This document shows, piece after piece, positions 11,181 to 24,080 of a DNA stretch of 64,000 bases (its first letter is position 1; every line of letters starts with the position of its first letter). The position numbers and the translations under genes are program-made. The DNA lies in assembly GCA_039707465.1 (NCBI GenBank), contig CM077644.1:146762962-146826961 (forward strand), read 5' to 3'. Below the pieces are notes generated by a model that worked only from the letters and a program-made list of their open reading frames with translations, was not told where the DNA came from and did no database searches. The stretch is from Rhabdophis nuchalis (Eukaryota; Chordata; Lepidosauria; Squamata; Natricidae).

Positions 11181-11726
11181 TACTGACATGAATGAAAGCA
11201 TTTCTGACTTCTCAACTTGCATTCAACCATGATTTTTTCTTCATAAATCCATGCCAAATAAACAAACTTTGTGCTGGCTAGCTGATAAGAAAAACTGAGA
11301 TTAGAGTCGGTTCAATTCCTCACTGGAAAATACTTCTCTGAAAGTTGCACTGTTTTTTATCTTGTTAAAAAAAACCATTTATTGGGCTGTTGCACTGCTT
11401 GAAAGGTAGAATTTGAAATGATGGGAGGAAATTTTGGAAAGAGAACTGGGAAACAGAACTTAATGGAGGTCTGAGACACTAGAATAGATTCAAACAAAGA
11501 TGAATGTTGGAAACCTGGTGGTTTCAGGAAGGAATTGGTCAATCTAAACGGAATTGAAGAATATTGTATTGATAGAGTTGTCCGTTTAATAGAAATTAGT
11601 TGGAAGATGATTGCATAAGAAATGTGGGATTAAAACTCAACATTCAAAGAATAAGATGTGCCATAGGATCTTGTCTATCCTTTACACATAGCCCCTCTGA
11701 ATTGGAAGATGATGGATGATAGCAAT

Positions 11727-11948
11727 AGCAGTAGCACTTAGACTTATATACCCCTTCATAGTGCTTTACAGCCGTCTCTAAGCAGTTTACAGAGTCAACA
11801 TATTGCCCCCAACAATCTGGGTCCTCATTTTACCGACCTCAGAAGGATGGAAGGCTGAGTCAACCTTGTACCAGTCAGGATCAAACTCCTGACAGTGGGC
11901 AGAGTTAGCCTGCAATACTACATTCTAATCACTGCACTACCATAGCTC
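11727..11948 (-). mobile_element. tRNA-derived SINE (gtaaaccgcttagagaggg family)
   Basis: agcaatagcagtagcacttagacttatatacccc...ccgacctcagaaggatggaaggctgag...ctaatcactgcactaccatagc is the complete element in reverse. Confidence 0.85.
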
Positions 11949-13154
11949 AAAATCCAATATTCAAAATCAGAGTAGAGGGAAAGAGAGTCTGCCCGAATCT
12001 GCCAAGTTATTTTTTAGTTCTAAAATAAGACATAAATATAGAATAGAATCCCAACTTTATTATTGCATTTTTATTGTATAGCAATTAGAGCCACTTCTTC
12101 ATGAGTTGGGTGGTCATATAAAGCTGATCAATAAAATTAACTTCACATAGCCATAGGCATGTGCATGTGTTGCAGCTTGCAAACATATACATAATTAAAG
12201 AAACCTTAGGCTAAGATAAGTAGTAGAGAAATAATTCAGTAGTAGGCAGATAATTCTATCTGCAAGGCAGTTTAAAAGTCAAGACACTGTCTTTTCAAGA
12301 GGATAAGGATAGGATTTGGGCTATAGAAAGCAATGCAATTATCTAGTTGTAAATTCTGGGGGAAATGAAACTGATTCCAATTAGCTTGATATTCCAGTTA
12401 TTCTTAATACAGGGGAAAAAAATCTGAAGTGCTATTTCTATCAAATGCTGACAATCTGCAAACGTTCCAGTCCAGTTGCAAACTGGAAATATGCATCTGG
12501 AATCTGACACAGATCACTGACACGCAAAAGCAGCTCTGTGATAAGGCTGAGTAAAGCAGTTGCTTCAGGTAAGAAATATTGCGTGATAGAACAAGAGGTT
12601 GGAAGTGAAAGTTGTATAACAAATTTCTGCCAATATTCCTTACCTGAGGTTTCTGCTTTACCATTAAAGCAGAAATCTCTACATCACCATTAGCTTTTGT
12701 GAACGGAAAAGGAAAAGGAGAAATTATTTTCTTCTTAGATCTGAAGTAGCCAACAGATCTCTCTCTGTGTGTGAGAGAGGGGGAGTTTTATTTGTTATCT
12801 TCAAGCAGAGGCCAGATAGCCATCAGTCAACATGTTTTAGAAGATCCTGCAACTAGCAAGGGTTTGGACTAGGTAATCTTTGAGGTTTTTTCCCATTCTG
12901 TGATTGATGCCTTTATTAAGTTAGGGTGGGGTTACTCCCTCTGACCAATTTTAAGATGTGTGGACTTCAAATCCCAGAAGGGATCTAAACCAAGGCAAGG
13001 ATCCACAAGTCTAACATGAAGCATAGATCAGGCAGCTACCGGTAACACAATCTGGAACAAGTCTCTAGAAGTACAATCCAAGTTGTCAGGCCTCCCACGA
13101 TTGGGCACAACCAAGGAAAAATTACACAATGATATTCACAATGATATCTTTAAT
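11949..13154. other. Non-coding intronic or intergenic DNA
   Basis: AT-rich; a short decayed hAT arm (tgtggacttcaaatcccagaag near 12960) is the only repeat seen. Confidence 0.5.
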
Positions 13155-13520
13155 ACTAGGTAAAGGGTAAAGGTAAAGGTAAAGGTTCCCCTGGCATATA
13201 TGTCCTAGTCATTCGGATTCTACGGGGTGGTGCTCATCTCCATTTCAAAGCCGAAAAGCCAGCACTGTCTGAAGACATCTCCATGTTCATGTGGTCGGCA
13301 TTACTAAACGCTGAAGGCACTTGGAGCGCTGTTACCTTCCCACCAAAGGTGGTTCCTATTTTTTCTACTTGTATTTTTACATGCTTTTGAACTGCTAGGT
13401 TGCCAGAAGCTGGGACAAGTAACGGGAGCTCACTCCATTATATGGCGCTAGGGATTCAAACTGACGAACTGCTGACCTTCTGATTGATAAGCTCAGCATC
13501 TTAGCCACTGAGCCATCATA
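13155..13520 (-). mobile_element. Full-length tRNA-derived SINE
   Basis: Reverse of the complete element: it starts (minus) gctcagtggctaagatgctgagc...gtttgaatccctagcgcc (A- and B-box-like) and ends in an accttt repeat (13160-13187). About 360 bp. Confidence 0.88.
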
Positions 13521-14522
13521 TCCCTATCTTTAATCTTTAATACTAGTCTTTAATTTTTATCTTTAATACTAGTCAGAGTTAAATAACAGCCTTGTAAACT
13601 ATGGTCAGATTTTTCCAGCCTCTTTTTTTGATGAGTTAATTAAGAAAAAGATGTTTTCCTACATTATATCTGTGATAAAGTATAGCTGTGTACAATAATG
13701 TCAAGAATTTCAGGAATGAGTTACTTTATGCAACATCTTAGATGGGCAACACCACAGCAGGGTCAACAGATTAAACATGAACCTACTGAATTCAGTGTCT
13801 GTCTTATCTGTCATTTTTGTTACCTAGAATATCCCACTTTAGTATCATTTCTGAGACACTTTATATACTGTAAATATACTATAATGCTCTTGCCAGGTGT
13901 GCCAGCTATGCTGCATGAATGTTAATTTCCAGATGTGACTTGCATTCATTTTGAAAGAAGAGCTGGAAGAAATATACCTGTTTTTCTCAAAAAAAAACGG
14001 AGCCAAACAACACAAACAATAAGCCATTAAATGAAAGCAGACAAGCTAAGGAGAAGAAACACAATAAGTATTTACTAATATCCTAGATAATAATGGTTAC
14101 AAGCAGAGCATGTGAGATCTTCCTCTTTGCCAAAGCCTGACTATTCAAGAACATCTGGACTAGTTAGATTTGGAGGAAGAGTGGAGTAACCAAAAACCAG
14201 ATTGTTGGAAATAAAAACCAGAGTGCCCATATCTAATTAAACTTGTCTTTGCCTGTGCTAGTAAATAAAAGAAGCAGAATGATTCTGTGATTATTAGAAT
14301 GCAGAGCAATAGGGCGGGGAATGCCAACTTGACTTCTATTAATATATTAATGCAGACTTTTGCACATTATATGTGAATTAGCATGGTAGGCATTTGATAC
14401 ACAATTTGCGTTTTGTTCTGCTGCGTACTATGCATAGAGGGCTATTTTGAAGATATAAATCTCTTCTCAAAGATCAACTCAAAGTTCTTATGGGGTTGCT
14501 CATTTTTATTGGAGGTGAGGAT
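13521..14522. other. Non-coding, no feature recognised
   Basis: AT-rich unique DNA; no coding signal. Confidence 0.5.
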
Positions 14523-14853
14523 ACTGGGTGGGTTCCGACTGGTACACCCCAGTACAGGCATACTGGTGCCTGCCAGAAGCACCAGGTACTGTTCCGGTAC
14601 AGTGCTCCAGAGGGCCCACCCTTGCTCTTTACTGGTATTTGAAGTTTTCAGGACTTCCGCACGGAGCACATGGCACCTGCGTGATGCTCCACTGAGCAGC
14701 TGGAGCATCGCAGAGGCATTGCGGAGGCGTTGCAGGCGGTAAGGCCGGATGCGCACGCTGCATGTGTGTATGAGCACGCTGTGCATGTTCATGTGGTGGG
14801 TACCTGGCCCTGTTGCACCATACCGGTTGCAATGGGATCCAGAACCTACCACT
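14523..14853. mobile_element. ACCGGTT-family MITE, CpG-rich
   Basis: gggtgggttccgactgg start and ccagaacctaccactg end, with a CpG-rich interior (gcgtgatgctcc, gcggaggcgttgcaggcgg). Left boundary uncertain. Confidence 0.65.
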
Positions 14854-15004
14854 GCTTGGGTAAGACAACAAGCTGCTCACTAGTTTCCTTTTCCTGAATG
14901 AGGCCGGTTCCTAGCAAGAACATCCCCACTGCTCTTCCATTGTCCTCCTCTCTCTGGACCCAGTTTGTACAGCTGGCTAGAGAAAAGGAAGCAACCACTT
15001 ACAT

Positions 15005-15093
15005 GTTGCAAGAGAGAGAGAAACAGAGACAGAGACAGAGAGAGAGAGAAACAGACAGAGAAACAGACAGAGAAAGAGAGACAGATACCTGTC
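15005..15093 (+). repeat. GA-rich (GAGA/CAGA) low-complexity tract
   Basis: Agagagagaaacagagacagagac-type purine-rich run; open frames across it are artefacts. Confidence 0.9.
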
Positions 15094-15339
15094 CAAGTAA
15101 ACAAGTATGTAGCTCTTACTAATGTTTGTTTCTGCCAACTGGATGTGCAAAAACAGGTTTAAGGAAATAATGCTATAAAGTAATTGATTGAGATGAGTGA
15201 GGTTCATGTCTGATCTTCTATCAGGTGCTAAATACTGGTGGTCAACTTTCTTTAAGTCCAATGACTGCTTTCCTGTCTTTTGTCCTTCAACCTCCAAGAA
15301 AATAATACCTTTATAAGCATAATGGAATTCGGGGGGAAG

Positions 15340-15800
15340 ATGAATAACCTGGGAAACCAAAGCCTTGGTTAGAACAATTTCATCTTACTGGCAGAATATT
15401 TTTTAACTCACGGTTGAGCTGTGAAGTCCTTGGTGACTTTCTGAGCTTTGTTGTTTTCTTGCAGTTTCATTACCAGTCATTTGTTAATTAGTTATTTAGG
15501 TAATTACCTACTTTGGTAATGAAACATCTGCAAGAAAACAACTAAGCTCAAGGACTCCACAGCAATTTCACTTTATTTTGCACTGCAATGTGTGGGCTGC
15601 TTTCATTTGTCTTGGAGGGAGGGTAAGGAGACCCCTTTAAGGGCATTACTAGAAACCACCTGGATAAAATTGAATAGGAGGATCCTTGGTGGTCTCTAAT
15701 CTTGCTTGTTTTCTTGCAGACATTTCATTACCCTAACTAGGTAACATCATCAGTGCTCAATCCAATCCTATCAGTGATCAGTCAGTCCAAAAAATCCAAT
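15340..15800. mobile_element. Penelope-like terminal repeats, head-to-head arrangement
   Basis: gttttcttgcagtttcattacc (about 15450-15471) and ggtaatgaaacatctgcaag with aaaac (about 15515-15540) form an inverted pair. A further minus-strand unit (about 15681-15760) reads cactgatgatgttacctagttagg then gtaatgaaatgtctgcaag. These match the motif downstream of the endonuclease remnant at 7.4 kb. Confidence 0.55.
15716..15753 (-). ncRNA. Hammerhead-ribozyme-like core in a Penelope-like terminal repeat
   Basis: The minus strand reads CTGATGA, then GTTACC...GGTAAT (6 bp that can form stem II with one G-U pair), then GAAAT (canonical GAAAC) and GTC. Penelope-like elements are known to carry minimal hammerhead motifs in their terminal repeats. 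Here a U is bulged before stem II, stem III is not evident and one core base is changed, so it is probably inactive. Confidence 0.25.
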
Positions 15801-15917
15801 ATGTTTCTTCTCAGCAGTCAAAAGTCTGACAACAGGCCTCAACAAGGACAAAGCAATATTAAAGAATATTAGCTTTTTGAAACATTCCATTGCAGACTCA
15901 AAATAGCCTTTTGGGGG

Positions 15918-15919
15918 GG

Positions 15920-15957
<38 letters not shown>
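15918..15957 (+). repeat. (GT)n microsatellite
   Basis: About 20 GT dinucleotides. Confidence 0.95.
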
Positions 15958-15959
<2 letters not shown>

Positions 15960-16257
15960 TTTGTGCTGATAAGTAAATAAACAAGGGAGACTAGTATAGA
16001 TCTATTTCAAGCTATTTAGCTCTTATAAGCTAGCCATACCCTTACTGGGATTTGAACCAGGGAGGTATTACATGTGAGGCAGTTGTAATTGCCACTAGAC
16101 CACTGGTTATCCTCCTGATCAGCTGAGCCAGGGGAATAAGTATATACCTGTCACAACACCCTGGTAAGCCCCAATTAAGGGAGGAAGCAAACTGCTTTCC
16201 TTTTCTGTCTTTCGGCTCATCACAAGAGACCATGAAGACAGAAAGCTATTTGTTTCA

Positions 16258-16349
16258 TTGATGTATGTATGTATGTGTGTGTGTATGTATATACATACAT
16301 ACATACATACATACATACATACATACATACATACATACATACATACATG
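16258..16349 (+). repeat. (GTAT)n/(CATA)n microsatellite
   Basis: ATGT words are followed by a pure CATA run (about 16290-16347). The GTAT-to-CATA switch makes a potential hairpin. Confidence 0.93.
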
Positions 16350-16561
16350 TTTATGTCAGAGCACTTGGTATGCCCAAATATGGGAGGAAGGGAGCTTACT
16401 GCTACCCATTTTGCCTTTCAGCTCCAACCTAGGAGCCTTTCAGGCAGAAAACCATTTTGTGTGCATTTGTACTGATAGATAATTTATGAAAGCTGAATAT
16501 ATATATATATATAATCAATGAAACAAATAGCTTCTATCTGCATGGTCTCTTGTTATATATA

Positions 16562-16910
16562 TAAAGGGACATGGTAGCTCAGTGGCTGAGATGCTGAGCT
16601 TGTCAATCAGAAGGTCGGCAGTTCAACGGTTCGAATCCCTAGCACCATATAATGGAGTTAGCTCCCGTTACTTGTCCCAGCTTCTGCCAACCTAGCAGTT
16701 TGAAAGCATATAAAAATACAAGTAGAAAAATAGGAACCACCTTTGGTGGGAAGGTAACAGGGTTCCGTGCACCTTTGTCATTTAGTCATGCCAGCCACAT
16801 GACCATGGACAGGGCTGGCTCTTTGCCTTTGAAATGGAGATGAGCACTGCCCCCTAGAGTTGGGAACAACTAGCACATATGTTCGAAGGTAAATGCACCT
16901 TTACCTATAT
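16562..16910 (+). mobile_element. Full-length tRNA-derived SINE
   Basis: ggtagctcagtggctgagatgctgagc and ggttcgaatccctagc give good A/B-box matches. The body is shared with 13155-13520 and the tail is acctttacct. Confidence 0.88.
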
Positions 16911-17195
16911 ATATTTTAATAGCACAGTCAAGGAAGAGGCTGCTGAACTCAACATTATGAAAAATTTCAGGCCATCTCAAAAGGTCTCAATCAACACAAT
17001 ACTTTTTAGCATGCTACAATTGTTACTACTACTAATCCATTTTATGTGCATCTACCTAACCACCCTTGTTTTCCTTCCCCGTCTTCCCTACATCACTCCA
17101 ATTTAAATGGTGTGGGATGCAGCTACATCAGATGAGCTTTGTAATAAAACTTGTTGGTCTGAGAGGTGCTATCAGACTCATTCTGATTTCCTACA

Positions 17196-17235
17196 CACAG
17201 ACACACACAGACACAGACACACACACACACACACT
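17196..17235 (+). repeat. (CA)n microsatellite
   Basis: ACACACAGAC words followed by a CA run. Confidence 0.92.
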
Positions 17236-19159
17236 GCCCCACCCCTCCTGCGTTCCACAAATATACTTTGGAGAGCTAGGGATGCTGCTAAATAGATTTA
17301 GAGGATCATGGGGACTGAAGTGGGGTAGAGCAGAGAAATTCATGTTTGCAATAATGGAATTAATTTCCTTCTTCCAAATGCAATCAGAGATTAATCTGCC
17401 TTGCAATTTGCAGTGGGATTCAGTTTGCCCCTTAATGACTGAGACCCTGACAAATTTCTGGTGCTGAGCATATTGGCTCTTAGCTGGTATTCCAAATCAA
17501 CATTTAAAATCACCATGTATCCTCTATAACTTGTCTGTTCAGGGAAATAGGATGGGTATGTGCTGCAGTTTGGGGAGGAGGAAAAATCATCATTAAGCAT
17601 GCAAGTGATTTTGTAATTCTGTTCCAGAGGAGTAATTGCTTTTACTTCAGCATAAGAGATTAATTTTCCAAGATTTTTTTTTGCCATATTATTGCCTATT
17701 TGAACTTATTTGTTTTTCTAAATTACTCTTAGGCCATTTCTGAATAGGTTGGACCTCCAGGTTAATGCCAGGATGTACCAGACAGGTGGCGTCATCAAAG
17801 ATTTCAGATGGATTTTTGATTAAAAGTGGAATGAATAAACATAGACTGGAAATGCACCTCTAACCAGAGTTTTTGTCTTAAAGGAATATCCCTTACAAAG
17901 ATTAAGAACAGTTGAAAAACTAAGAGAGGCAGAAAGTAAGGAACGGATAGCATATGGTAATTCCACACACCCAAGAAACATAAGATCTGGGCTGGAAAAA
18001 CTCCAGTAAAATGTTAGGATTATTAGTAACTGTTTACTCCCTCCTGATAGTTGCTTGGAATTTTGCAGTCTGGATAAGGTTATTCTAACGTAGGGATTCT
18101 CAACCTTGGTAACTTCAGATGAGCAGACTTCAGCTCTGAAAATTAGATGCCCTCTAAATATTATCTTGGGTTTGTTAGCCTTAATTCTATTAGAGCAACT
18201 GCTATAAAGAAGGTACCATCTGTGGTTGGAAACAGTCTTTCAGCATGTATAGTATGCATTACTGTTGCTTCTCCTACAGCTTGGCCCGAATTATTTCAAT
18301 TCCTGAACTCAAAGAGTGAGGAGGAACCACTACCAGCACATAGAGAGAAGCTCCTAGGAGACAACATCTTATGTAGAGAAGTTACTCATGTATATTTCAG
18401 TAGAGTTCACTTCTGACTGGTATGCACAAATGCTATTGACTTATTTGGGTTTGGAAATGAAACAGGCTTTCATCTACTTAGTAGCTGGATGAGAGATTGA
18501 CTAGGAATCCTAGAGTTGTAAGCTAGACCAGAAATTTGAAAAATCACATTTGTATATCCAGTAAAGTGTGCTTTTTTCAAATCATCCTCTTGGCCTGTCA
18601 GAATAGCTTTACTACCTGTGATAAAGAAAATAATAGTGATACAGAAATTGAGGCATTATTGCCCAGACATAGGAATAAATGAGATGAATTTTTGTTTTGG
18701 CCTGTAGAGGAAACCTGCTCTGAATTAGAATGTTGTGTCTCCTTCTCCTACAACCCTGAGCAGTCATAAAGGGCTAGAGTACATATTTTTAAAAGCCAGC
18801 TCTTCTGTATAATGTCCCAAATCAATGGATGGGTCTGCAGAAGTCTAATGTCATGGTTTTCTTTGAATCCCTCAGCTTGGACAACTCTTGAACCCTCCTT
18901 CTAGATTGGATCTTTTCAATGCTGCTCTGCCTGATGAAGTCTACTTCTACTCTTGGCACTTCAAGCCTTGATTCTTCCATGATCAATCCCATCGGTGCCT
19001 TTCTTCCTAGTGAACATCTGCCAGTTTCTCTCTGTGTATTTGGCCATGTGTTGCCAAGAGAAACTCCTTATTTCTTTGCAACCTGGGCTGTCCCTCCTTC
19101 CCCTTAGCTGCAGAGACTGGGCACCTGCCAACCCTTCAGGATAGCTCAGACTAGGAATC
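17236..19159. other. Mostly unique non-coding DNA
   Basis: A decayed hAT arm at about 18090-18135 (gggattctcaaccttggtaac); otherwise nothing recognised. Confidence 0.5.
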
Positions 19160-19525
19160 TGTGAGAGTTTGTTGTATACATTCAAATTAAGAAAGCACAC
19201 ACAAATAATTGATTCAGCTGGATTCATTAATTTCTTTATATGTCTAAGAATAGATGAATAAATGTACAATACCAACAGGTGGTTCTTCCAAGTAAATACA
19301 AGGCAGGAGAGTTACAGGCAAACACAAGCAATTAGCTTCATTTCAGCAGACAAGCCCAGACAGACTGCTAGTTGACTTCTCAGAGCAGCAGACTGCTTAA
19401 GTTTCCGTTCCAATTCTTTGCACAGACTCCGATCTGTTTAAGCTCCCATTGGCTGACTTAGTTGCTATGCCTATTCAATGGCTGACTTTGTTCCCAAGCC
19501 TCTCCCAGTTATGAATATTTTAACA
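19160..19525 (-). mobile_element. Solo LTR, same family, opposite strand
   Basis: The reverse complement starts tgttaaaatattcataactgg and ends acaaactctcaca. It shares cagccaatgggagctt-type and aatgaatccagctgaatca words with 1646-2062. The flanking duplication is not perfect (gaatc/gactt). Confidence 0.78.
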
Positions 19526-21572
19526 GACTTCTGCCTCATACTTAGTCTTCTTTTATTTGATCATTAATTTGAGGAATAATGAGCTACTTTTTCTCCTGTC
19601 CCTCAAGGTTACCCCCTTTGTCCTCTAGAGCACCAGATTGGGCCGAGTGCTATAGGAAGAAAAACATGTATCTTTTCTTTTAATCTTGCTTAATCAGGGC
19701 TAGACCTCCTTATTCCAAAGAGACAAGCACCCATCCAGTCCATTCTCTTATTCCCTTATCCTTTTTGAGTTGCTTTCATCTATTTCCCTTTTTCCCAACG
19801 ATTGCCTGGCTAGGCCTTCCACTCTTTCCTCCTCCCACTTCTCCCTCGTACGTTTTGCACTTGCAGCATCAAACATTTATATTTGTCCTAACTCTGGATG
19901 TCATTTCTTTCTTGGCACAAAGCTCTTCTGTGATCCATATGCCCTTATTCCATTGGCTCCAGCACTTCTAACAGCAAATACCTTATCCCTTCCTTTAGTT
20001 TCTATCTTCTATTTATTTTAGCTTCCCTGAGGTTCCTATGTTTTCTGATTCTTTACAAAGCAGTCATCACAGACCTTTGCAACTAAGTTTTAACTCCCTA
20101 ACTTCTCTTAGCAAGCCAGTTCTGCCAGTTAGCATCAAGCTTTAAGTGCCTTAATTATTTATCATTTCTAACACAGCCTGCTGGCTTGTATATAAGTGCC
20201 ACTGAATTCAAAGCGACATGAAGAAAGCTTTTAAAATTGCATTGAAAGCCTGCAATCTTAGGAACAATGGAGAAGCTGCTCAAGTCTGAAAGGAAGCTTG
20301 ACCCATTTGTATGCTGCTGCCAACACAAGACCCTCAGTGAGTAACAAGATATGAAACACATATCAAATATATCAATGTAAAAAGCTTAAGGCAGATCAAG
20401 CCCAAACAAAATATATGGCTTGGAGTCCCAATAGCTCTCTGGAAAAGCTTCACATTTAGCTTTTTTTTCCTGGAACATAGACACTTTCAGAGACAAATGA
20501 ATCATCAATTGGAGATCATTTCAGAAGGCCAGCTCCACCACTAGAAAATAATGTTTCAAGGCTTCAGCCCATCAAACCTTCTGTCTAGAATCAGCAACCA
20601 GAGGCACATGTGTAAAATCCGAATTAACTAACTCATTGCAATTCTACCAAACAATACAGGGATCTCTCCAGATTACTTACCTTCTCATGGAAACAGATAC
20701 TGTAGATAAGGTTCCATAGAGTTCAGGGAGTGGAAGGGGTCGGTTCTAGGTCTCTTGCAGCTTCACAGCAACTCAAGGCTAAGTCCCTGCTTGACTCCCC
20801 CCTCCTTGCCTTGCTGACTGTTTCCCAACACCTCCTGAATATGGGGGACAACCAGCTGATTTTCCTGGCATGAACAGAGGGGGTTCAGGTGACACTGGGA
20901 AGATACCAAGCCATACATGAAGTGAAATCCAATAACTGGATTTACTGTTTTACACTGTTATATTATGTTTCTATAATGGATTTGTGGCCTTGAGCCAAAA
21001 ACTGGAGGAAAACGTATCAAACAATTGTATGGACATCTGTTATCTCTCAGGTACCTAACTTGTTTCCAAATCTTTCCAAAGAGAATCCTGATTTATGTGC
21101 TGAGAACTCTCCCCTGCCTTATTGTAAAGCTATGCCTTTGACATCTCACCCCCTGTGCACAAATGCTTAGATGAGTGAAAGTTGTGTCTTTTACTCTTCA
21201 CTAGTAGATTTTATGTTGAACCTTAGCATCAAGCTAGAAATGGGTGATCCTTGCCCTCTTCCCTTTCTTTTAGATAGGAAGATGTCATGGAAGCTGCTAT
21301 TAACCGGACAGTCTTACCCATCGTGTACATCCTTGGAGAATGCTATATCATTTGACCATTAAATTTACTTTCTATTTTTCTTCCAAACTGTGTTAATTAT
21401 ACTCTCATTCTCACGATAATCCTGTGAGGTAGGTTAAGAGTCAGCCATTTGCTCAAGGTCATTTCCCAGAACAAAGTGGGGGGGGGGGGTTCATTTTCAT
21501 TTGGCTCAGACCTAGTGTATCTGTTCTTTGATGGTTTTCCTGTTATTCTCTGCTGAACATTTCAGCTCAAGC
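19526..21572. other. Unique non-coding DNA
   Basis: No recognised repeat or exon; ends at a G-run and the MITE at 21581. Confidence 0.5.
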
Positions 21573-21580
21573 AACCTCAC

Positions 21581-21829
21581 CAGTGGTGGGATTCAAACAT
21601 TTTTACTACTGGTTCTGTGGGCGTGACTTGGTGGGCGTGGTTTGGTGGGCGTGGCAGGGGAAGGTTACTGCAAAATCCCCATTCCCTCCAAATCATCTGG
21701 GACTCAAGAGGCAGAGAATAGAGGGGGACGGGGCCAGTCAGAGGTGGTATTTACTGGTTCTCTGAACTATTCAAAATTTCCACTACCGGTTCTCCAGGAC
21801 TGGTCAGAACCTGCTGAATACCACCTCTG
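21581..21829. mobile_element. ACCGGTT-family hAT MITE with perfect target duplication
   Basis: Ends CAGTGGTGGGATTC and GAATACCACCTCTG. Perfect duplication AACCTCAC at 21573-21580 and 21830-21837. Confidence 0.92.
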
Positions 21830-21837
21830 AACCTCAC

Positions 21838-23038
21838 CAATGGAGGAAAAAGCTAGTTTTCAAAGTCTTCTACTTTGAGGGAAAAGGAAGTGGGGAGTAT
21901 CATACGGGTGCATCATTGGAGCTGCTCCTCATTAAAACTGTGTAATTAAGATTATAATCTCTACTGCTAGGAATAAAGCATATGTATATGATTATATGTA
22001 TAACAGGTAATTCATAAAAAACTTACATTGTAGGTGACTTCTTTTTTCCAGGCATTTGGGGGGGGGGGGTGGAGGGGATACATTCATGGTGGATCAATGT
22101 TCTTTTTTGATATTTTTCCTGTTTACTGTCTTTTACTCTCTAGGCAAATGCCCAAGATTCCATATTGTCTGTGCCAGGTTGAATGATATTGTGAAGCACT
22201 AATATCAGGGATGTTTGAAGATTAAAAAAAAAGTGGATTGCTTGAGAGGAGTGCAGAAATGAGAACATGGCCAGTGTTGGCAAGGGGAATTCTAGCCAGA
22301 ATGCCAAAGAGGTGCCAAACAGAGCTTGAAAACAACACAAATGTTCCAGGGATTTCATTCTCTGCCTCAGCTGTCCTTTCCTGCCTTCTGCTCTCTGAGA
22401 GGGCAGGAGGGTAGATTTCATTTGCAGCTTCAGTACCCCAGCTTCATGGCAGAGGCAAGATGGCCAATTTGTTGACTCATCTCCATGTTGTTGCCAAGGC
22501 AATCCATATGGGCCTTATGCCCATGTTCCTGTTGCAAATCCTGTTCATAGGCTAATGAAGAAGATAATGAATGAGCTTATGAGAAGGGAAATTGAGCTCT
22601 TCACACCTGGTAAACAGCCCACCCCAAAACAGATGCCTAATGTAAATTAATGGAGCGCCTTTGGTGCTTAATTGTACTAAAGTAATCTCACCCCAAATTA
22701 CCTTAAAAAGGTCTAACATTTCTAGGAAAGAAAACAAGACCTGGTACACTTCACTTCTTGTGTTTCTTTCTCTTTTGGTATGTCCTTCTCTGTTTAGAAA
22801 CTTTATCAAGATGACAAATTGCTTTAAAATCTCTCCATTCCTGGGAGCATTGCAAGAAATGTGTCATGCCTAGTTAACCCTAACCTAACCATGGATCCAG
22901 GTAGTCAAATAGTTTCATAGATAGCCATGCCATTAAAATTCTGAAAAATAAAGCATTAGAGACTCTTTTTTGAGCCAGGTACTGCCTCTTCAGGAATCCC
23001 TAGAACATTGCCAGCTACTTTTTAGAGAAGTAAGTAAT
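21838..23038. other. Unique non-coding DNA
   Basis: A G-run near 22056; no exon signature found. Confidence 0.5.
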
Positions 23039-23158
23039 GAAATACAGAATAAAATACAGAATAACAGAGTTGGAAGGCATCTTGGTGGTCTTTAGTCCAA
23101 CTCCCTAAGCAGAAGACCTTATATCATTTCAGACAAATGGTCATCTAATCTCTTAAAA

Positions 23159-23416
23159 TTAAAAATTAAAATTAAATTATTAAATTTATACCCCGCCCTT
23201 CTCCTTGTTAGGACCCAGGGCGGCGCACAGGGATGTTAAAATACATACAAAATATATAAAATATATGAAATTTAAAATACTTATTCTAATAAATAAACCC
23301 TGCGCTAAAAACCGAATTAAAATCCCAAGTTTAAAAACTATCTAATAGTCAGTATGGAGGTTACGCTAGGCCGGCTAGATGAAATAGGTGTGTCTTCAGA
23401 CACTTGCGGAAGAGGC
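23159..23416 (-). mobile_element. LINE 3' tail inserted in CR1
   Basis: ttaaatttataccccgcccttctccttgttaggacccagggcggcgcac is the reverse of the tail at 38390-38505. CTTAAAA flanks both sides (23152-23158 and 23417-23423). Confidence 0.75.
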
Positions 23417-23519
23417 CTTAAAAACCTCCAGTGATAAAGCATTCACACAGCTTCTGGAGGCCATTCTTTCCACTGATTAATTGTTCACACTGTCAGGAAA
23501 TTTCTCCTTAGTTCTAGAG

Positions 23520-23742
23520 CAGGGGTTCCCAACCTTTCTTAGGCACTGCCCCACCTAAGCATCTCTAAAATCCTGATGCCTTCCCCTGTGACATATAATT
23601 CTCACTTTACTCAAAAAGTGAACTCGACTCATGTAGAGAAAGGCTAAAAGGCCATTAACTTGGTTTAAATAAGGTTCAAATTGCCCCCATTAAAAATCAA
23701 ATTGCCCCCTGTGGGGCGGGGGCCCTAGGTTGGGAACCACTG
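23520..23742. mobile_element. Non-autonomous hAT element nested in CR1
   Basis: Ends CAGGGGTTCCCAACCTT and AGGTTGGGAACCACTG; flanks ttctagag and gtctagac (6/8). The host CR1 continues on both sides. Confidence 0.82.
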
Positions 23743-24044
23743 GTCTAGACTGATTCTCTCTCTGATTAGTTTCCATCCATTTCTTCTGGTTCAGCCTTCA
23801 GGTGCTTTGGGGAATAGGTTGATGCTTCTCTGTGACAGCCCTTAAATATTGGCAAATTGCTATCATGTCACCTCTAGCTCTTCTCTTAGCTAGACTAGAC
23901 ATATTCATATTCAGCTCCTTGATCAGATGCTGGATGGGATCACCATTTGCTAGCACAGGAGAGACAGATATGGGAGCATGAAGGGGCAGTTTGAGAAATA
24001 ATGTGGAGCTAACCATGAGAATAGGGAAGGGATGAACAATTAAA

Positions 24045-24046
24045 TA

Positions 24047-24080
<34 letters not shown>
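24045..24080 (+). repeat. (CT)n(GT)n microsatellite
   Basis: A CT run followed directly by a GT run. Confidence 0.92.

Larger units (their letters stand above)
23039..24010 (-). mobile_element. CR1 LINE 3' part with two nested insertions
   Basis: Minus-strand CR1 pieces 23039-23158, 23417-23519 and 23743-24010 are collinear. The insertions are a LINE tail fragment (23159-23416, target duplication CTTAAAA) and a hAT element (23520-23742). Confidence 0.88.

Noticed and set aside
16562..16640. Possible tRNA gene
   Set aside because: Good A- and B-box matches, but it is the head of a dispersed SINE with a shared 3' body; no clean cloverleaf was seen.
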